A stretch of 64,000 nucleotides of DNA from assembly GCF_041261445.1 (NCBI RefSeq), contig NZ_JBGCCU010000025.1:1-64000 (forward strand), given 5' to 3'. Positions 17,701-26,657 of this stretch are shown piece after piece (the first letter of the stretch is position 1; each line of letters opens with the position of its first letter). Both the position numbers and the translations under genes were made by a program. Under the pieces are notes generated by a model. It did not search any database, had not been told where the DNA came from, and saw only the letters and a program-made list of their open reading frames with translations. The stretch comes from Catenulispora sp. EB89. Lineage in GTDB: Bacteria > Actinomycetota > Actinomycetes > Streptomycetales > Catenulisporaceae.

Positions 17701-19971
17701 TCACTTCTCCTCGGCGGCGGTGTCGGACGTGGCGTTCTCCGCCTGGGCGCCGGCCTGGGCCTCGGCGGTCTGCTCCTCGGCCTGGGCCTCGGCGGACTTC
17801 GCGGCGGACTTCTCAGCCGCCGACCCGCCGTTGTTCTGGCCGGGGATCGGGGCGGCTTCCGGCGCGGCGTCGGTCTTGGCCTCGGGGGCCGCGTCGGCCT
17901 CAGCCGCGGGCACGGCGTCGGGCTTCGCGTCGGGCTCGGCGTCGGGCTTGGCATCGGCCGTCGCCTCCGGCTCGGCGTCCGCGTCCGCGACCGCGTCGGG
18001 GACCGCGTCCGCGACGGCGTCCGTCGCGGCCTCGGGCTCCGCGTCCGCCTCGGCACCCTCGCCGAGCACCCCGAGCTCGTCGTCCGTGAAGTACTTCTTC
18101 AGCTCGGAGACCTCGAACAGCCCGAGCAGATCCGGCCGGATCGTCGGGATCGGCTGGTGCTTGAGGTCGATCCCGGTCCCGTCCGCGCTCAGCGTGCAGA
18201 TCAGGTTGACCTGCCGCCACTTCGAGGACATCGCCGGGAAGTCGTCGCGCGTGTGCCCGCCGCGGGACTCCTCGCGCTCCAGCGCCGCCTTGGCCACGCA
18301 CTCGCTGACGATCAGCATGTTGCGCAGGTCCAGCGCGACGTGCCAGCCGGGGTTGAAGCGGCGCCCGCCGACCGAGCCGACCTTCTTGTGTCGGGGCTTG
18401 AAGTCCTCCAGCTTGGTCAGCGCCTCGCTCACCTCTTCGGGCTTGCGGATGATGCCGACGAGCGTGTTCATCGACACCTGCAGGTCGTGGTGCAGGGTGT
18501 ACGGGTTCTCGCCCCCGGGGTTGGCCAGCGGGGCCAGCGCCTCCTCGACCGCGGCGTCGACGTCGGCCTCGGCCACCGCCGGCTTGCCGTCCGCGCCGAG
18601 CCCGTCCACGTACTCCGCGGCGTGCAGGCCCGCGCGGCGGCCGAAGACCAGCAGGTCGGACAGCGAGTTGCCGCCGAGCCGGTTGGAGCCGTGCATGCCG
18701 CCGGAGCACTCGCCGGCCGCGTACAGGCCCGGGACGGCCGTGCCCTGGGTGTCCGGGTCGACCTCGATGCCGCCCATGACGTAGTGGCACGTCGGGCCGA
18801 CCTCCATCGGCTGCGCCGTGATGTCGACGTCGGCCAGCTCCTTGAACTGGTGGTACATCGACGGCAGCCGGCGCCGGATCTCCTCGGCCGGCAGGCGCGT
18901 GGAGACGTCCAGGTACACGCCGCCGTTCGGGGTGCCGCGGCCGGCCTTCACCTCGGAGTTGATCGAGCGCGCCACCTCGTCGCGGGGCAGCAGCTCGGGG
19001 GGACGCCGGTTGTTCTCCTGGTCGTCGTACCAGCGGTCGGCTTCCTCCTCGGTCTCCGCGTACTGCTTGCGGAAGACGTCCGGCACGTAGTCGAACATGA
19101 ACCGCTTGCCCTCGCTGTTGCGGAGCACGCCGCCGTCGCCGCGGACCGACTCGGTGACCAGGATGCCCTTCACCGAGGGCGGCCAGACCATGCCCGTCGG
19201 GTGGAACTGGATGAACTCCATGTTCACCAGCGCGGCGCCGGCCAGCAGGGCCAGCGCGTGGCCGTCGCCGGTGTACTCCCAGCTGTTGCTGGTGACGGTG
19301 TAGCTGCGGCCGATGCCGCCGGTGGCCATGATCACCGCCGGGGCCTCGAAGACCACGAACTGCCCGGTCTCGCGGTAGTAGCCGATGGCGCCGGCGATGC
19401 GTCCCTGCTCGTCCTTGAGCAGCCGGACGATCGTGGTCTCGGCGAAGACGCGCAGGCTGCCCTCGTACTCGCCGGTCTCCGCCTTGTCCTCCTGCTGCAG
19501 CGCGACCACGCGCTGCTGCAGCGTGCGGATCAGCTCCAGGCCGGTCCGGTCGCCGACGTGCGCCAGCCGCGGGTACTCGTGCCCGCCGAAGTTGCGCTGG
19601 CTGATCTTGCCGTCCTTGGTGCGGTCGAACAGCGCGCCCCAGGCCTCCAGCTCCCAGATGCGGTCCGGGGCCTCCTTGGCGTGCAGCTCGGCCATCCGGA
19701 AGTGGTTCAGGAACTTGCCGCCGCGCATGGTGTCGCGGAAGTGGACCTGCCAGCTGTCCTTCGGGTTCACGTTGCCCATGGCGGCGGCCGCGCCGCCCTC
19801 GGCCATCACGGTGTGCGCCTTGCCGAACAGCGACTTGCTGATGACGGCGACGCGCTTGCCGGAGTGCCGGGCCTCGATCGCGGCGCGCAGTCCCGCACCG
19901 CCGGCCCCGATCACCACCACGTCGTAGGAGTGGCGCTCGATGCTCTCAGCGTTCTCAGTCTTCCCAGTCAT
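17701..19971 (-). CDS. sdhA: succinate dehydrogenase flavoprotein (Sdh1 type) with long acidic/Ala-rich tail
   Basis: 756-aa catalytic subunit oxidising succinate to fumarate. The FAD-binding VVIGAGGAGLRAA near residue 20, KAHTVMAEGGAAAAMG (FAD-linking His) and the C-terminal capping region are intact through KKYFTDDELGVL near 625-637. Beyond this the family normally ends (about 640-650 aa). Here roughly 115 extra residues follow, almost entirely Ala, Glu, Asp, Pro and Lys, including repeated PDAxxD(A/P) units and an Ala/Glu helix-forming end. The tail keeps frame and G/C third positions. ATG at 19971, 17 nt after sdhC1. Same operon as sdhB1. Confidence 0.95.
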   Translation of the reverse strand: MTGKTENAESIERHSYDVVVIGAGGAGLRAAIEARHSGKRVAVISKSLFGKAHTVMAEGGAAAAMGNVNPKDSWQVHFRDTMRGGKFLNHFRMAELHAKEAPDRIWELEAWGALFDRTKDGKISQRNFGGHEYPRLAHVGDRTGLELIRTLQQRVVALQQEDKAETGEYEGSLRVFAETTIVRLLKDEQGRIAGAIGYYRETGQFVVFEAPAVIMATGGIGRSYTVTSNSWEYTGDGHALALLAGAALVNMEFIQFHPTGMVWPPSVKGILVTESVRGDGGVLRNSEGKRFMFDYVPDVFRKQYAETEEEADRWYDDQENNRRPPELLPRDEVARSINSEVKAGRGTPNGGVYLDVSTRLPAEEIRRRLPSMYHQFKELADVDITAQPMEVGPTCHYVMGGIEVDPDTQGTAVPGLYAAGECSGGMHGSNRLGGNSLSDLLVFGRRAGLHAAEYVDGLGADGKPAVAEADVDAAVEEALAPLANPGGENPYTLHHDLQVSMNTLVGIIRKPEEVSEALTKLEDFKPRHKKVGSVGGRRFNPGWHVALDLRNMLIVSECVAKAALEREESRGGHTRDDFPAMSSKWRQVNLICTLSADGTGIDLKHQPIPTIRPDLLGLFEVSELKKYFTDDELGVLGEGAEADAEPEAATDAVADAVPDAVADADAEPEATADAKPDAEPDAKPDAVPAAEADAAPEAKTDAAPEAAPIPGQNNGGSAAEKSAAKSAEAQAEEQTAEAQAGAQAENATSDTAAEEK

Positions 19972-19988
19972 GATTGCGCACTGATCCT

Positions 19989-20813
19989 TTAGAAGAACGT
20001 CGGGTTGCTGAAGGTGCCGTTGGCCACCAGGGCGACATACGCGTCCGTCAGCGCCACGCCGAACAGCGAGATCCACGCGAAGAGCATGTGCTTGTGGTTC
20101 AGCTTCGACACCAGCGTCCAGCCCTTGTAACGCAGCGGGTGCTTGGAGAAGTGCTTGAGCTTGCCGCCCATGATGTGCCGGCAGGAGTGGCACGACGCCG
20201 AGTACAGCCACAGCAGTGTGGCGTTGGCCAGCAGCACCAGCGTGCCCAGGCTCATGTGGCCCCACGCGCCGTCGACGTTGCGGAAGGCCAGGATCGCGTC
20301 CCAGGTCAGGATGACGTTGAAGACCAAGCCCGCGTAGAAGAAGTAGCGGTGCGAGTTGTTCAGGATCAGCGGGAAGCGGCGCTCGCCGGTGTACTTCTCG
20401 TGCGGCTCGGCGACGGCGCAGGCCTGCGGCGACAGCCAGAAGGCGCGGTAGTAGGCCTTCCGGTAGTAGTAGCAGGTCATCCGGAATCCCAGCGGGAAGA
20501 TCAGGATGAGCAGCGCCGGCGAGATCGACCACCAGTCGCCGAACGGCTTGAAGCCGCCCAGGGACGAGCCCGGCACACACTTCGTGGCGATGCACGGGCT
20601 GTAGAACGGTGAGATCAGGTTGCCGGTGTAGTAGTCGGCGTTCTGGAACGCGCGGAACGTCGCGTAGAAGATGAAGGCGATCAGCACAATCATCGTCAGG
20701 AGCGGACTGAGCCACCACCTGTCTGTGCGCAGCGTCTTCTGTTCGATCTGTGCGCGCGCCGGGCTCAGCGGGGCGGGTGCCTCGGGGCCGGGCGCGATGG
20801 TGTCAGTCGCCAT
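19989..20813 (-). CDS. sdhC: succinate dehydrogenase membrane subunit (Sdh1 cytochrome b type)
   Basis: 274-aa integral membrane anchor with about five hydrophobic spans (TMIVLIAFIFYATF near 40, LLILIFPLGFRMTCYYY near 103, a span near 165, LVLLANATLLWLYSASCHSCRH near 195-215 and one near 245). Several His residues could bind haem. Length and sequence match the single large anchor of mycobacterial Sdh1 (Rv0249c type), unlike the small paired SdhC/SdhD of sdh2. First gene of the operon C-A-B. Confidence 0.93.
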   Translation of the reverse strand: MATDTIAPGPEAPAPLSPARAQIEQKTLRTDRWWLSPLLTMIVLIAFIFYATFRAFQNADYYTGNLISPFYSPCIATKCVPGSSLGGFKPFGDWWSISPALLILIFPLGFRMTCYYYRKAYYRAFWLSPQACAVAEPHEKYTGERRFPLILNNSHRYFFYAGLVFNVILTWDAILAFRNVDGAWGHMSLGTLVLLANATLLWLYSASCHSCRHIMGGKLKHFSKHPLRYKGWTLVSKLNHKHMLFAWISLFGVALTDAYVALVANGTFSNPTFF

Positions 20814-20975
20814 CGACTTGTGTCTCCCAGACGGGCAATGTTCTTACACTGATGTCTTACACGTAGGCGTCTTGCGTGCGCGGGCTTTCACTTGGCAGGG
20901 CTCTACAAAGCTGCGCGAACTCTAATGGACATCGCGTCAGATTCCATAGAACGCGTCACCCGGAGTAGTGGAAAC

Positions 20976-20989
20976 GTGATCTACGTCAC
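20976..20989. promoter_or_regulatory. Crp-type palindrome upstream of sdh1
   Basis: GTGATCTACGTCAC matches the actinobacterial Crp/Fnr-type form GTGA-N6-TCAC, with C before and A after. It lies about 163 nt upstream of sdhC1, in the gap shared with the divergent kinase-like gene. Binding is inferred from the motif alone. Confidence 0.5.
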
Positions 20990-21097
20990 ATCCTACCGGC
21001 GGCTGATCAGGGCCCGGACGGCGGGGGGACCGACAAGGGTTTGGCATCATGCTCCTCGAAGCCGCCACCGACGCGACGCTCGACGCGCCGAGGGGCG

Positions 21098-21160
21098 CGC
21101 GGGGACACGGGCGCACGGGCGCGGGGACACGGGGACGGGGACACGGGGTAACGGGAACGG
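21098..21160. repeat. GGGGACACGGG-type tandem repeats
   Basis: About 60 nt of imperfect repeats of GGGGACACGGG and ACGGGCGC between sdh1 and the kinase-like gene. The surrounding 383-nt gap (20814-21196) otherwise shows only the Crp-like palindrome. No convincing open frame. Confidence 0.5.
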
Positions 21161-21196
21161 CACGCGCGAGGCGGCCGTGATCAAGGGGTGGTCGCG

Positions 21197-23920
21197 ATGG
21201 TGGGAGCGGTCGGGGCGGTCGGGGCGGCGATGGGTCCGCTGACCGACGGGGACCCGCGGCGGGTCGGTCCGCATTCGACGGTCGGCCGGCTCGGCGTCGG
21301 CGCGCTGGGTCCGCTGTACGGGGGGTACTCCGACGACGGCCGCGCGGTCGCGGTCCGGGCGCTGCGCCCGGAAGTGCTGGCCGACGAGGCGGTCCGGGCC
21401 CGCCTCGCGGCGGACGTCGCGGCGGCGCGCACGGTGGCGGTGCCCTCCGCGGCGCCGGTGCTCGGAGCCGAGCTGGCGGGCGAGGCGCCGTGGCTGGCGT
21501 CGGCGTTCGTCGCGGGCGTGCCGCTGGCGAAGGCGGTGGCCGACCACGGGCCGCTGCCCGAGCCCGCGCTACTAAGCCTCGCAGCCGGGCTCGCCGAGGC
21601 GCTGGCGGCCCTGCACGCCGCCGGCGTGATGCACGGCGACCTGCGGCCGGGGACGGTGCTGCTGACGCCCGAGGGGCCGTGCGTTGTCGACTACGCGCTG
21701 GTGCGCGCCTTCGACGGCGTGGCAGGGCTCGGGGTGGCCGGGTTCCTGGCGCCGGAGCAGGCGCTGGGCCGGACGGTCACGCCGGCGGCGGACATGTTCG
21801 CACTGGGCTCGACGCTGTTCTTCGCCGCGACCGGCCGCCCGCCATTCGGCGAGGGCACGCCCGACGAGGTGAAGAAGCGGGTCGCGAAGTCCTCGCCGGT
21901 GCTGGGAAAGCTGCCGACGGCGCTGGGGGAGCTGATCCGCGGGTGTCTCCAGAAGGACCCGAACGGGCGCGCGCAGCCACAGCAGGTGGTGGAGTACGTG
22001 CGGCGGCGGGCGCCGATCCCGTTGGGCGGCGGGTGGTTGCCGCCGGCGCTGGCCGAGGATGCGCGGGCGGCTGCGGCGGCGGGGTTGGGGTCGGCCGCGG
22101 GGCCGGATCCGGATGCGAACGCGACGATTGTTGTTGCGCCGCGGGTGGCTCAGGGGGCGGCGGGGCACGCGGGCGATGCCGGTTCCGGCTCGCCAGGGTC
22201 GGTGGCGGCGGGCGCCGGACAGCAGGCGGTGGGGCACGCGGGCGACGGCGGCTCGGGTACGCCAGGGTTGGTGCCGGCGAGTGCCGGGCAGCAGGCGGTG
22301 GGTCGCGTCGGCGATGCCGGCTCCGGCGCGCCAGGGTTTGTGGCGGCGGATGCCGGACAGCGGGCGGCGGGGCGCGCGGGCGACCGCGGTTCGGGTGTTC
22401 CGGGGCTGGTGCCGGCGGCTGTTGCTGGGCAGCAGGCTGATGCGGGAGCGGCATTTGCGGGTGCTGCACCTTTGCCTGGCGGGCAGATACCTGGGTTTGT
22501 GCAGCAGGCTGATGGCTCTGCGTTCTACCAGCAGTCCGGCGTTCCCGGCGTGCCTGGCGACCAGCCGGCCCCGAGCCGTCGCAACCTCCTCCTCGCGCTG
22601 ACCGGCGGCGCGGTCGTCGTCGTGGGCGGTACGGCCGCGGCACTCGGACTCGGCGGCAGCTCCGGTACCACGACCACCGCCGATGCTCAGCCTTCTGCCG
22701 GCGCGGTCGGTGCCGTGCCGTCCGCGGCGAAGCCCTCAGCCTCTGCTTCCGGCCGGCTCCCGCTCCCGAAGAGCGGCCCGCTCTCGCCGCCGGTCGGCGC
22801 GGCCGGCACTCTGCAGGGCCCTGACGCCACCCCCTTCTGGTCGCTGCCCGGCGGCGGGATCTCCTCGCTCGCGGCCGGCGATGGAGTGCTCGTCGTGGGT
22901 GGCGAGTCCGGGGTCTCCGGCTACGACTTCGGGGCCAATCTGAAGTGGGGTCCTGTGCGGGCCTCCGGCGTTCGTGGCTCCGGCAACGGTGTCGTGGACT
23001 CCGGTGTCGTCTATCTGATCGTCGCGGCGGAGCGGGGCGGTGCCGGCGGCGATCTGCTCGCGCTGGACGTCGAGACCGGCGTGCAGAAGTGGCGCGCGGT
23101 CACGCCGCAGGGCCCCTGGCTCGACCTCCGCGTCGGCGGGGCGTTGGGCGGCATGGTGTTCGTTGTCGGGACGTCCGGGGGCGTGCCGGTCCTGTGGGCC
23201 GTCGATGTCGTCAGCGGCCGGAGCCTGTGGCAGAAGAGTGGTGTGGACTTCGCCACGTTGGCGGTGCCGTCGAGCGGCGCGCAGATCCTCACCGCCGGCG
23301 CCGGGGACCCGAACACCGGGGGAGCCGTCGCCGCCCTGGATATCCGCAGCGGTGACCAGGTGTGGAGCCGTCCGTGGAAGACCGCGGTGGACTACGGCCA
23401 CGTCTCGCTCAACAAGGTCGCGTGCGCCGACGACTACTACGTCCTGCTGCTCTCCGACCAGCCGGAGGCCGACACCCTGACCGGCGGCAGCGCCAACGGC
23501 GGCCCGAACGCGTGGAGCGTCCCGTTGCCGGTGCCGCCCGGGGATGCCGGCACCATCGCGCTCATCACTCTCCTGCCCGAGGCCAACGCCGACGCCAACC
23601 CCAACGCCGTCGCCGTCCTCTCCCGCCACGGCCTCTACGCCGCCGATGCGCAGACCGGCGCGGTCCGCTGGCAGTCGCAGGGCACGCAGTTGTTCGCGAC
23701 CGCCTCCGACGCCGGGGCTCCGCAGTCCGCGGACGGCAACGTCTACGTCCCCGACCAGCAGGGCACCTGGTGGGCCGTGGACCTCGCGACCGGCCGGACG
23801 CGCTGGAAGTACACCGTCGCCGGCTTCGACCGGAGTGCCGATCCGGTGTGGATCGCGGTGCCCGGCGGCGTGGTCGTCTCGGCCGGCGGGACGCTGGTGC
23901 TGATCGCGGCGGACGGATAA
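21197..23920 (+). CDS. degenerate Ser/Thr kinase (pseudokinase-like) fused to extracellular PQQ-type beta-propeller
   Basis: 907-aa membrane protein. Residues about 25-275 have a Hanks-kinase fold: Gly loop LGVGALGPLYGG, APEQ motif and the GxLFFAATGRPPFGEGT stretch. The catalytic positions are altered: the ATP-anchoring Lys is Arg54 (AVAVRALRP), HRDLKPxN reads HGDLRPGT (Arg lost, Asn replaced by Thr153) and DFG reads DYA (165-167). A repetitive linker (318-412) and a single TM near 460-485 preceded by SRR lead to a C-terminal PQQ/WD-like propeller (about 550-907, repeated WxVDxxTGRxxW units). ATG at 21197 has AAGGGG 8 nt upstream; 21230 is an alternative. Likely a sensor-scaffold rather than an efficient kinase. 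Confidence 0.88.
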   Translation: MVGAVGAVGAAMGPLTDGDPRRVGPHSTVGRLGVGALGPLYGGYSDDGRAVAVRALRPEVLADEAVRARLAADVAAARTVAVPSAAPVLGAELAGEAPWLASAFVAGVPLAKAVADHGPLPEPALLSLAAGLAEALAALHAAGVMHGDLRPGTVLLTPEGPCVVDYALVRAFDGVAGLGVAGFLAPEQALGRTVTPAADMFALGSTLFFAATGRPPFGEGTPDEVKKRVAKSSPVLGKLPTALGELIRGCLQKDPNGRAQPQQVVEYVRRRAPIPLGGGWLPPALAEDARAAAAAGLGSAAGPDPDANATIVVAPRVAQGAAGHAGDAGSGSPGSVAAGAGQQAVGHAGDGGSGTPGLVPASAGQQAVGRVGDAGSGAPGFVAADAGQRAAGRAGDRGSGVPGLVPAAVAGQQADAGAAFAGAAPLPGGQIPGFVQQADGSAFYQQSGVPGVPGDQPAPSRRNLLLALTGGAVVVVGGTAAALGLGGSSGTTTTADAQPSAGAVGAVPSAAKPSASASGRLPLPKSGPLSPPVGAAGTLQGPDATPFWSLPGGGISSLAAGDGVLVVGGESGVSGYDFGANLKWGPVRASGVRGSGNGVVDSGVVYLIVAAERGGAGGDLLALDVETGVQKWRAVTPQGPWLDLRVGGALGGMVFVVGTSGGVPVLWAVDVVSGRSLWQKSGVDFATLAVPSSGAQILTAGAGDPNTGGAVAALDIRSGDQVWSRPWKTAVDYGHVSLNKVACADDYYVLLLSDQPEADTLTGGSANGGPNAWSVPLPVPPGDAGTIALITLLPEANADANPNAVAVLSRHGLYAADAQTGAVRWQSQGTQLFATASDAGAPQSADGNVYVPDQQGTWWAVDLATGRTRWKYTVAGFDRSADPVWIAVPGGVVVSAGGTLVLIAADG
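22148..22429 (+). repeat. four tandem 23-24-codon repeats in kinase linker
   Basis: Units start at 22148, 22220, 22289 and 22358 and encode variants of QQAVGHAGDGGSGTPGLVP plus about four residues. Lengths are 24, 23, 23 and 24 codons. The units are Gly/Ala-rich and follow the kinase-like domain directly. Confidence 0.85.
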
Positions 23921-24087
23921 AAACTGCTGGTGACCGCCGCTGAGAGGTGACGCTCGCCACCTCACGGCGGGTGTCCGACGCTCCGAGTTAACCCTGACGC
24001 CGGGTGCGCGGGCACTGACGGTAAGCAGGAGGATTCCCGACCCCGTACGATGGGTAGGTATCCCCTTCTGCCAAGGAGCGCTCAGGC

Positions 24088-25983
24088 ATGCCCACACGCG
24101 ACAACATCAGGAACGTGGCGATCGTCGCGCACGTCGACCACGGCAAGACGACGCTGGTCGACGCGATGCTGTGGCAGTCCGGCGCGTTCGGCGAACACCA
24201 GCACGTCGACGAGCGCGCCATGGACTCCAACGACCTGGAGCGCGAGAAGGGCATCACCATCCTCGCCAAGAACACCGCGGTGCACTACCGCGGTCCCGAC
24301 GGGGAGGACGTGGTGATCAACATCATCGACACCCCCGGGCACGCCGACTTCGGCGGCGAGGTGGAGCGCGGCCTGTCCATGGTGGACGGCGTGGTGCTGC
24401 TGGTGGACGCCTCGGAGGGTCCGCTGCCGCAGACCCGCTTCGTGCTGCGCAAGGCGCTGGCCGCGAAGATGCCGGTGATCCTGCTGATCAACAAGGTGGA
24501 CCGGCCGGACTCGCGGGTCGACGAGGTCATCGACGAGACCTACGAGCTGTTCATGGACCTGGACGCCACCGAGGAGCAGATCGAGTTCCCGATCGTCTAC
24601 GCCATCGCCCGCGACGGCAAGGCCACGCTGACCAAGCCGGTGCCCGGCTCCTCGGGCAACGGCCAGGGCGGCGACCTGGACTCGGACAACCTGCTGCCGC
24701 TGTTCAAGACCATCCTGGAGACCATCCCGGCCCCCTCCTACACCGAGGGCGCGCCGCTGCAGGCGCACGTCACCAACCTGGACGCGTCCAACTTCCTGGG
24801 CCGCATCGCGCTGTGCCGGGTGCACCAGGGCGAGATCCGCAAGGGCCAGCAGGTGGCCTGGTGCCGGCACGACGGCACCATCGAGCGGGTGAAGATCACC
24901 GAGCTGCTGATGACCGAGGCGCTGGAGCGCAAGCCGGCCGAGTCCGCCGGCCCCGGCGACATCATCGCCATCGCCGGCATCCCGGAGATCATGATCGGCG
25001 ACACCCTGGCCGACCCGGAGGACCCGCGGCCGCTGCCGCTGATCACCGTCGACGAGCCGGCGATCTCGATGACCATCGGCACCAACACCGGCCCGCTGGT
25101 GGGCCGCGGTCCGACCAAGGGCACCAAGGTCACCGCGCGCCTGGTGAAGGACCGCCTGGACCGCGAGCTGGTCGGCAACGTCTCGCTGCGGGTGCTGCCC
25201 ACCGAGCGCCCCGACGCCTGGGAGGTGCAGGGCCGCGGCGAGCTGGCGCTGGCCATCCTGGTGGAGACCATGCGCCGGGAGGGCTTCGAGCTCACCGTCG
25301 GCAAGCCGCAGGTGGTCACCAAGACCATCGACGGCAAGCTGCACGAGCCGGTCGAGCGCCTCACCATCGACTGCCCCGAGGAGTTCCTGGGCGCCGTCAC
25401 CCAGCTGATCCAAGGCAACCGCAAGGGCCGCATGGAGACCATGACGAACCACGGCACCGGCTGGGTCCGCATGGAGTTCGTGGTCCCCTCCCGGGGCCTG
25501 ATCGGCTTCCGCACCGAGTTCCTGACCATGACCCGCGGCACCGGCATCGCGCACGCGGTGTTCGAGGGCTACGAGCCCTGGTACGGCGAGCTGCGCACCC
25601 GCACCTCCGGCTCGCTGGTGGCCGACCGCCCGGGCGCGGCGACGCCGTTCGCGATGATGAACCTCCAGGAGCGCGGCACGATGTTCGTGCAGCCCACCAC
25701 CGAGGTCTACGAGGGCATGATCGTCGGTGAGAACTCGCGCTCGGACGACATGGACGTGAACATCACCAAGGAGAAGAAGCTCACCAACATGCGGTCGTCC
25801 ACCTCGGACGTCACCGAGACGCTGATCCCGCCGCGCCAGCTGTCGCTGGAGCAGGCGCTGGAGTTCATCCGCGAGGACGAGTGCGTCGAGGTCACGCCGG
25901 ACACCGTCCGGATCCGCAAGGTGGAGCTGAACCAGCAGGTGCGCGGGCGCTCGCGCGGGAACGCGGCCAAGGCCAAGGGCTGA
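24088..25983 (+). CDS. typA: ribosome-associated GTPase TypA/BipA
   Basis: 631-aa translational GTPase. G1 AHVDHGKTT near residues 14-22, the G2 region with EREKGITI, G3 DTPGHADF and G4 NKVDRPD are all intact. EF-G-like domains II, III and V and the BipA-specific C-terminal domain ([20 protein letters not shown]) follow. It acts in 50S maturation and translation under cold or stress. ATG at 24088 has AAGGAG 9 nt upstream. Monocistronic with its own terminator. Confidence 0.98.
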   Translation: MPTRDNIRNVAIVAHVDHGKTTLVDAMLWQSGAFGEHQHVDERAMDSNDLEREKGITILAKNTAVHYRGPDGEDVVINIIDTPGHADFGGEVERGLSMVDGVVLLVDASEGPLPQTRFVLRKALAAKMPVILLINKVDRPDSRVDEVIDETYELFMDLDATEEQIEFPIVYAIARDGKATLTKPVPGSSGNGQGGDLDSDNLLPLFKTILETIPAPSYTEGAPLQAHVTNLDASNFLGRIALCRVHQGEIRKGQQVAWCRHDGTIERVKITELLMTEALERKPAESAGPGDIIAIAGIPEIMIGDTLADPEDPRPLPLITVDEPAISMTIGTNTGPLVGRGPTKGTKVTARLVKDRLDRELVGNVSLRVLPTERPDAWEVQGRGELALAILVETMRREGFELTVGKPQVVTKTIDGKLHEPVERLTIDCPEEFLGAVTQLIQGNRKGRMETMTNHGTGWVRMEFVVPSRGLIGFRTEFLTMTRGTGIAHAVFEGYEPWYGELRTRTSGSLVADRPGAATPFAMMNLQERGTMFVQPTTEVYEGMIVGENSRSDDMDVNITKEKKLTNMRSSTSDVTETLIPPRQLSLEQALEFIREDECVEVTPDTVRIRKVELNQQVRGRSRGNAAKAKG

Positions 25984-26028
25984 GCTACGGCTTGCTGATC
26001 TGACGGGTTCCGACGAACCTCCAGAGCG

Positions 26029-26073
26029 ACGGAGCGGCCGCTGCGGGATCTCCCGCAGCGGCCGCTCCGTTTT
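26029..26073 (+). terminator. intrinsic terminator of typA
   Basis: Perfect 20-bp stem ACGGAGCGGCCGCTGCGGGA with a 2-nt apparent loop, then TTT on the plus strand, 45 nt after the stop. Confidence 0.88.
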
Positions 26074-26187
26074 CATGACAGCGCCTGCTTCGCTCATGTC
26101 CTCCAGTTACAGCAGTTACTTCCGGCAGTTACAGCAGTTACTTCCTGGTCGCGGCGGCTACTTCGCCGATTCGCCTACTCGCCTACT

Positions 26188-26534
26188 TCATGTCGAAGTT
26201 CCCGGCGCCCCAAGCCTGGCCGCCGGATCGAGCTTCGCCCCGCCGGTCAGCAGCAGCGGGCCGCCCTTCTGCGCGGCCAGCGCGTTGCCGGCGAGGGCCC
26301 GTCGGCCGCGGTGAAGCCGCCGCCGGTCGGGACGACCGTGTGCGAGCCGGTCCCGTCAGCGTTGACTTCGGACCAGTCGACGCCGTCGTTGTAGGCGATC
26401 GGCCCGTTGGCGGTGGTGCCGGAACCACTGGCTGTGGCCGCATGCGCTGCTGTCGTCAGCGCACTGACCCCACCACCGGTCACCGCCAACACCGCCAGGC
26501 TCGCGGCGGCGCGTGCTCGGACTCGCTGCGACAC
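26188..26534 (-). pseudogene. broken secreted protein with a cell-wall-binding-repeat (CWB2) fragment
   Basis: From GTG 26534 (GGGGG five nt upstream) a signal peptide ending AHA is followed by NGPIAYNDGVDWSEVNADGTG, which looks like the first strand of a TolB/WD-type propeller, and then the frame ends after about 95 codons. In the adjacent frame the sequence ALAGNALAAQKGGPLLLT appears, the classic core of cell-wall-binding repeat 2, ending at TGA 26188-26190. The intact family usually reads DALAGNALA; here GAC is separated from GCC CTC by two extra bases. I read this as a decayed gene with an internal deletion plus a frameshift. Confidence 0.6.
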
Positions 26535-26545
26535 GGTGTCCCCCC

Positions 26546-26577
26546 AGCATGATCGGTGATCGAACGCCGATCATGCT
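26546..26577. promoter_or_regulatory. 11-bp perfect inverted repeat upstream of pseudogene
   Basis: AGCATGATCGG and CCGATCATGCT are separated by 10 nt and lie 12 nt upstream of the pseudogene start. This could be an operator or a transcript hairpin covering the 5' end. Confidence 0.5.
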
Positions 26578-26657
26578 AGGGACGTTCCCACCTGCGCCGG
26601 ATCCCGTGAAGTTCGTAGAACGCCATCCCCCTTATGTGGTCTACGCCCCTTGATGGA

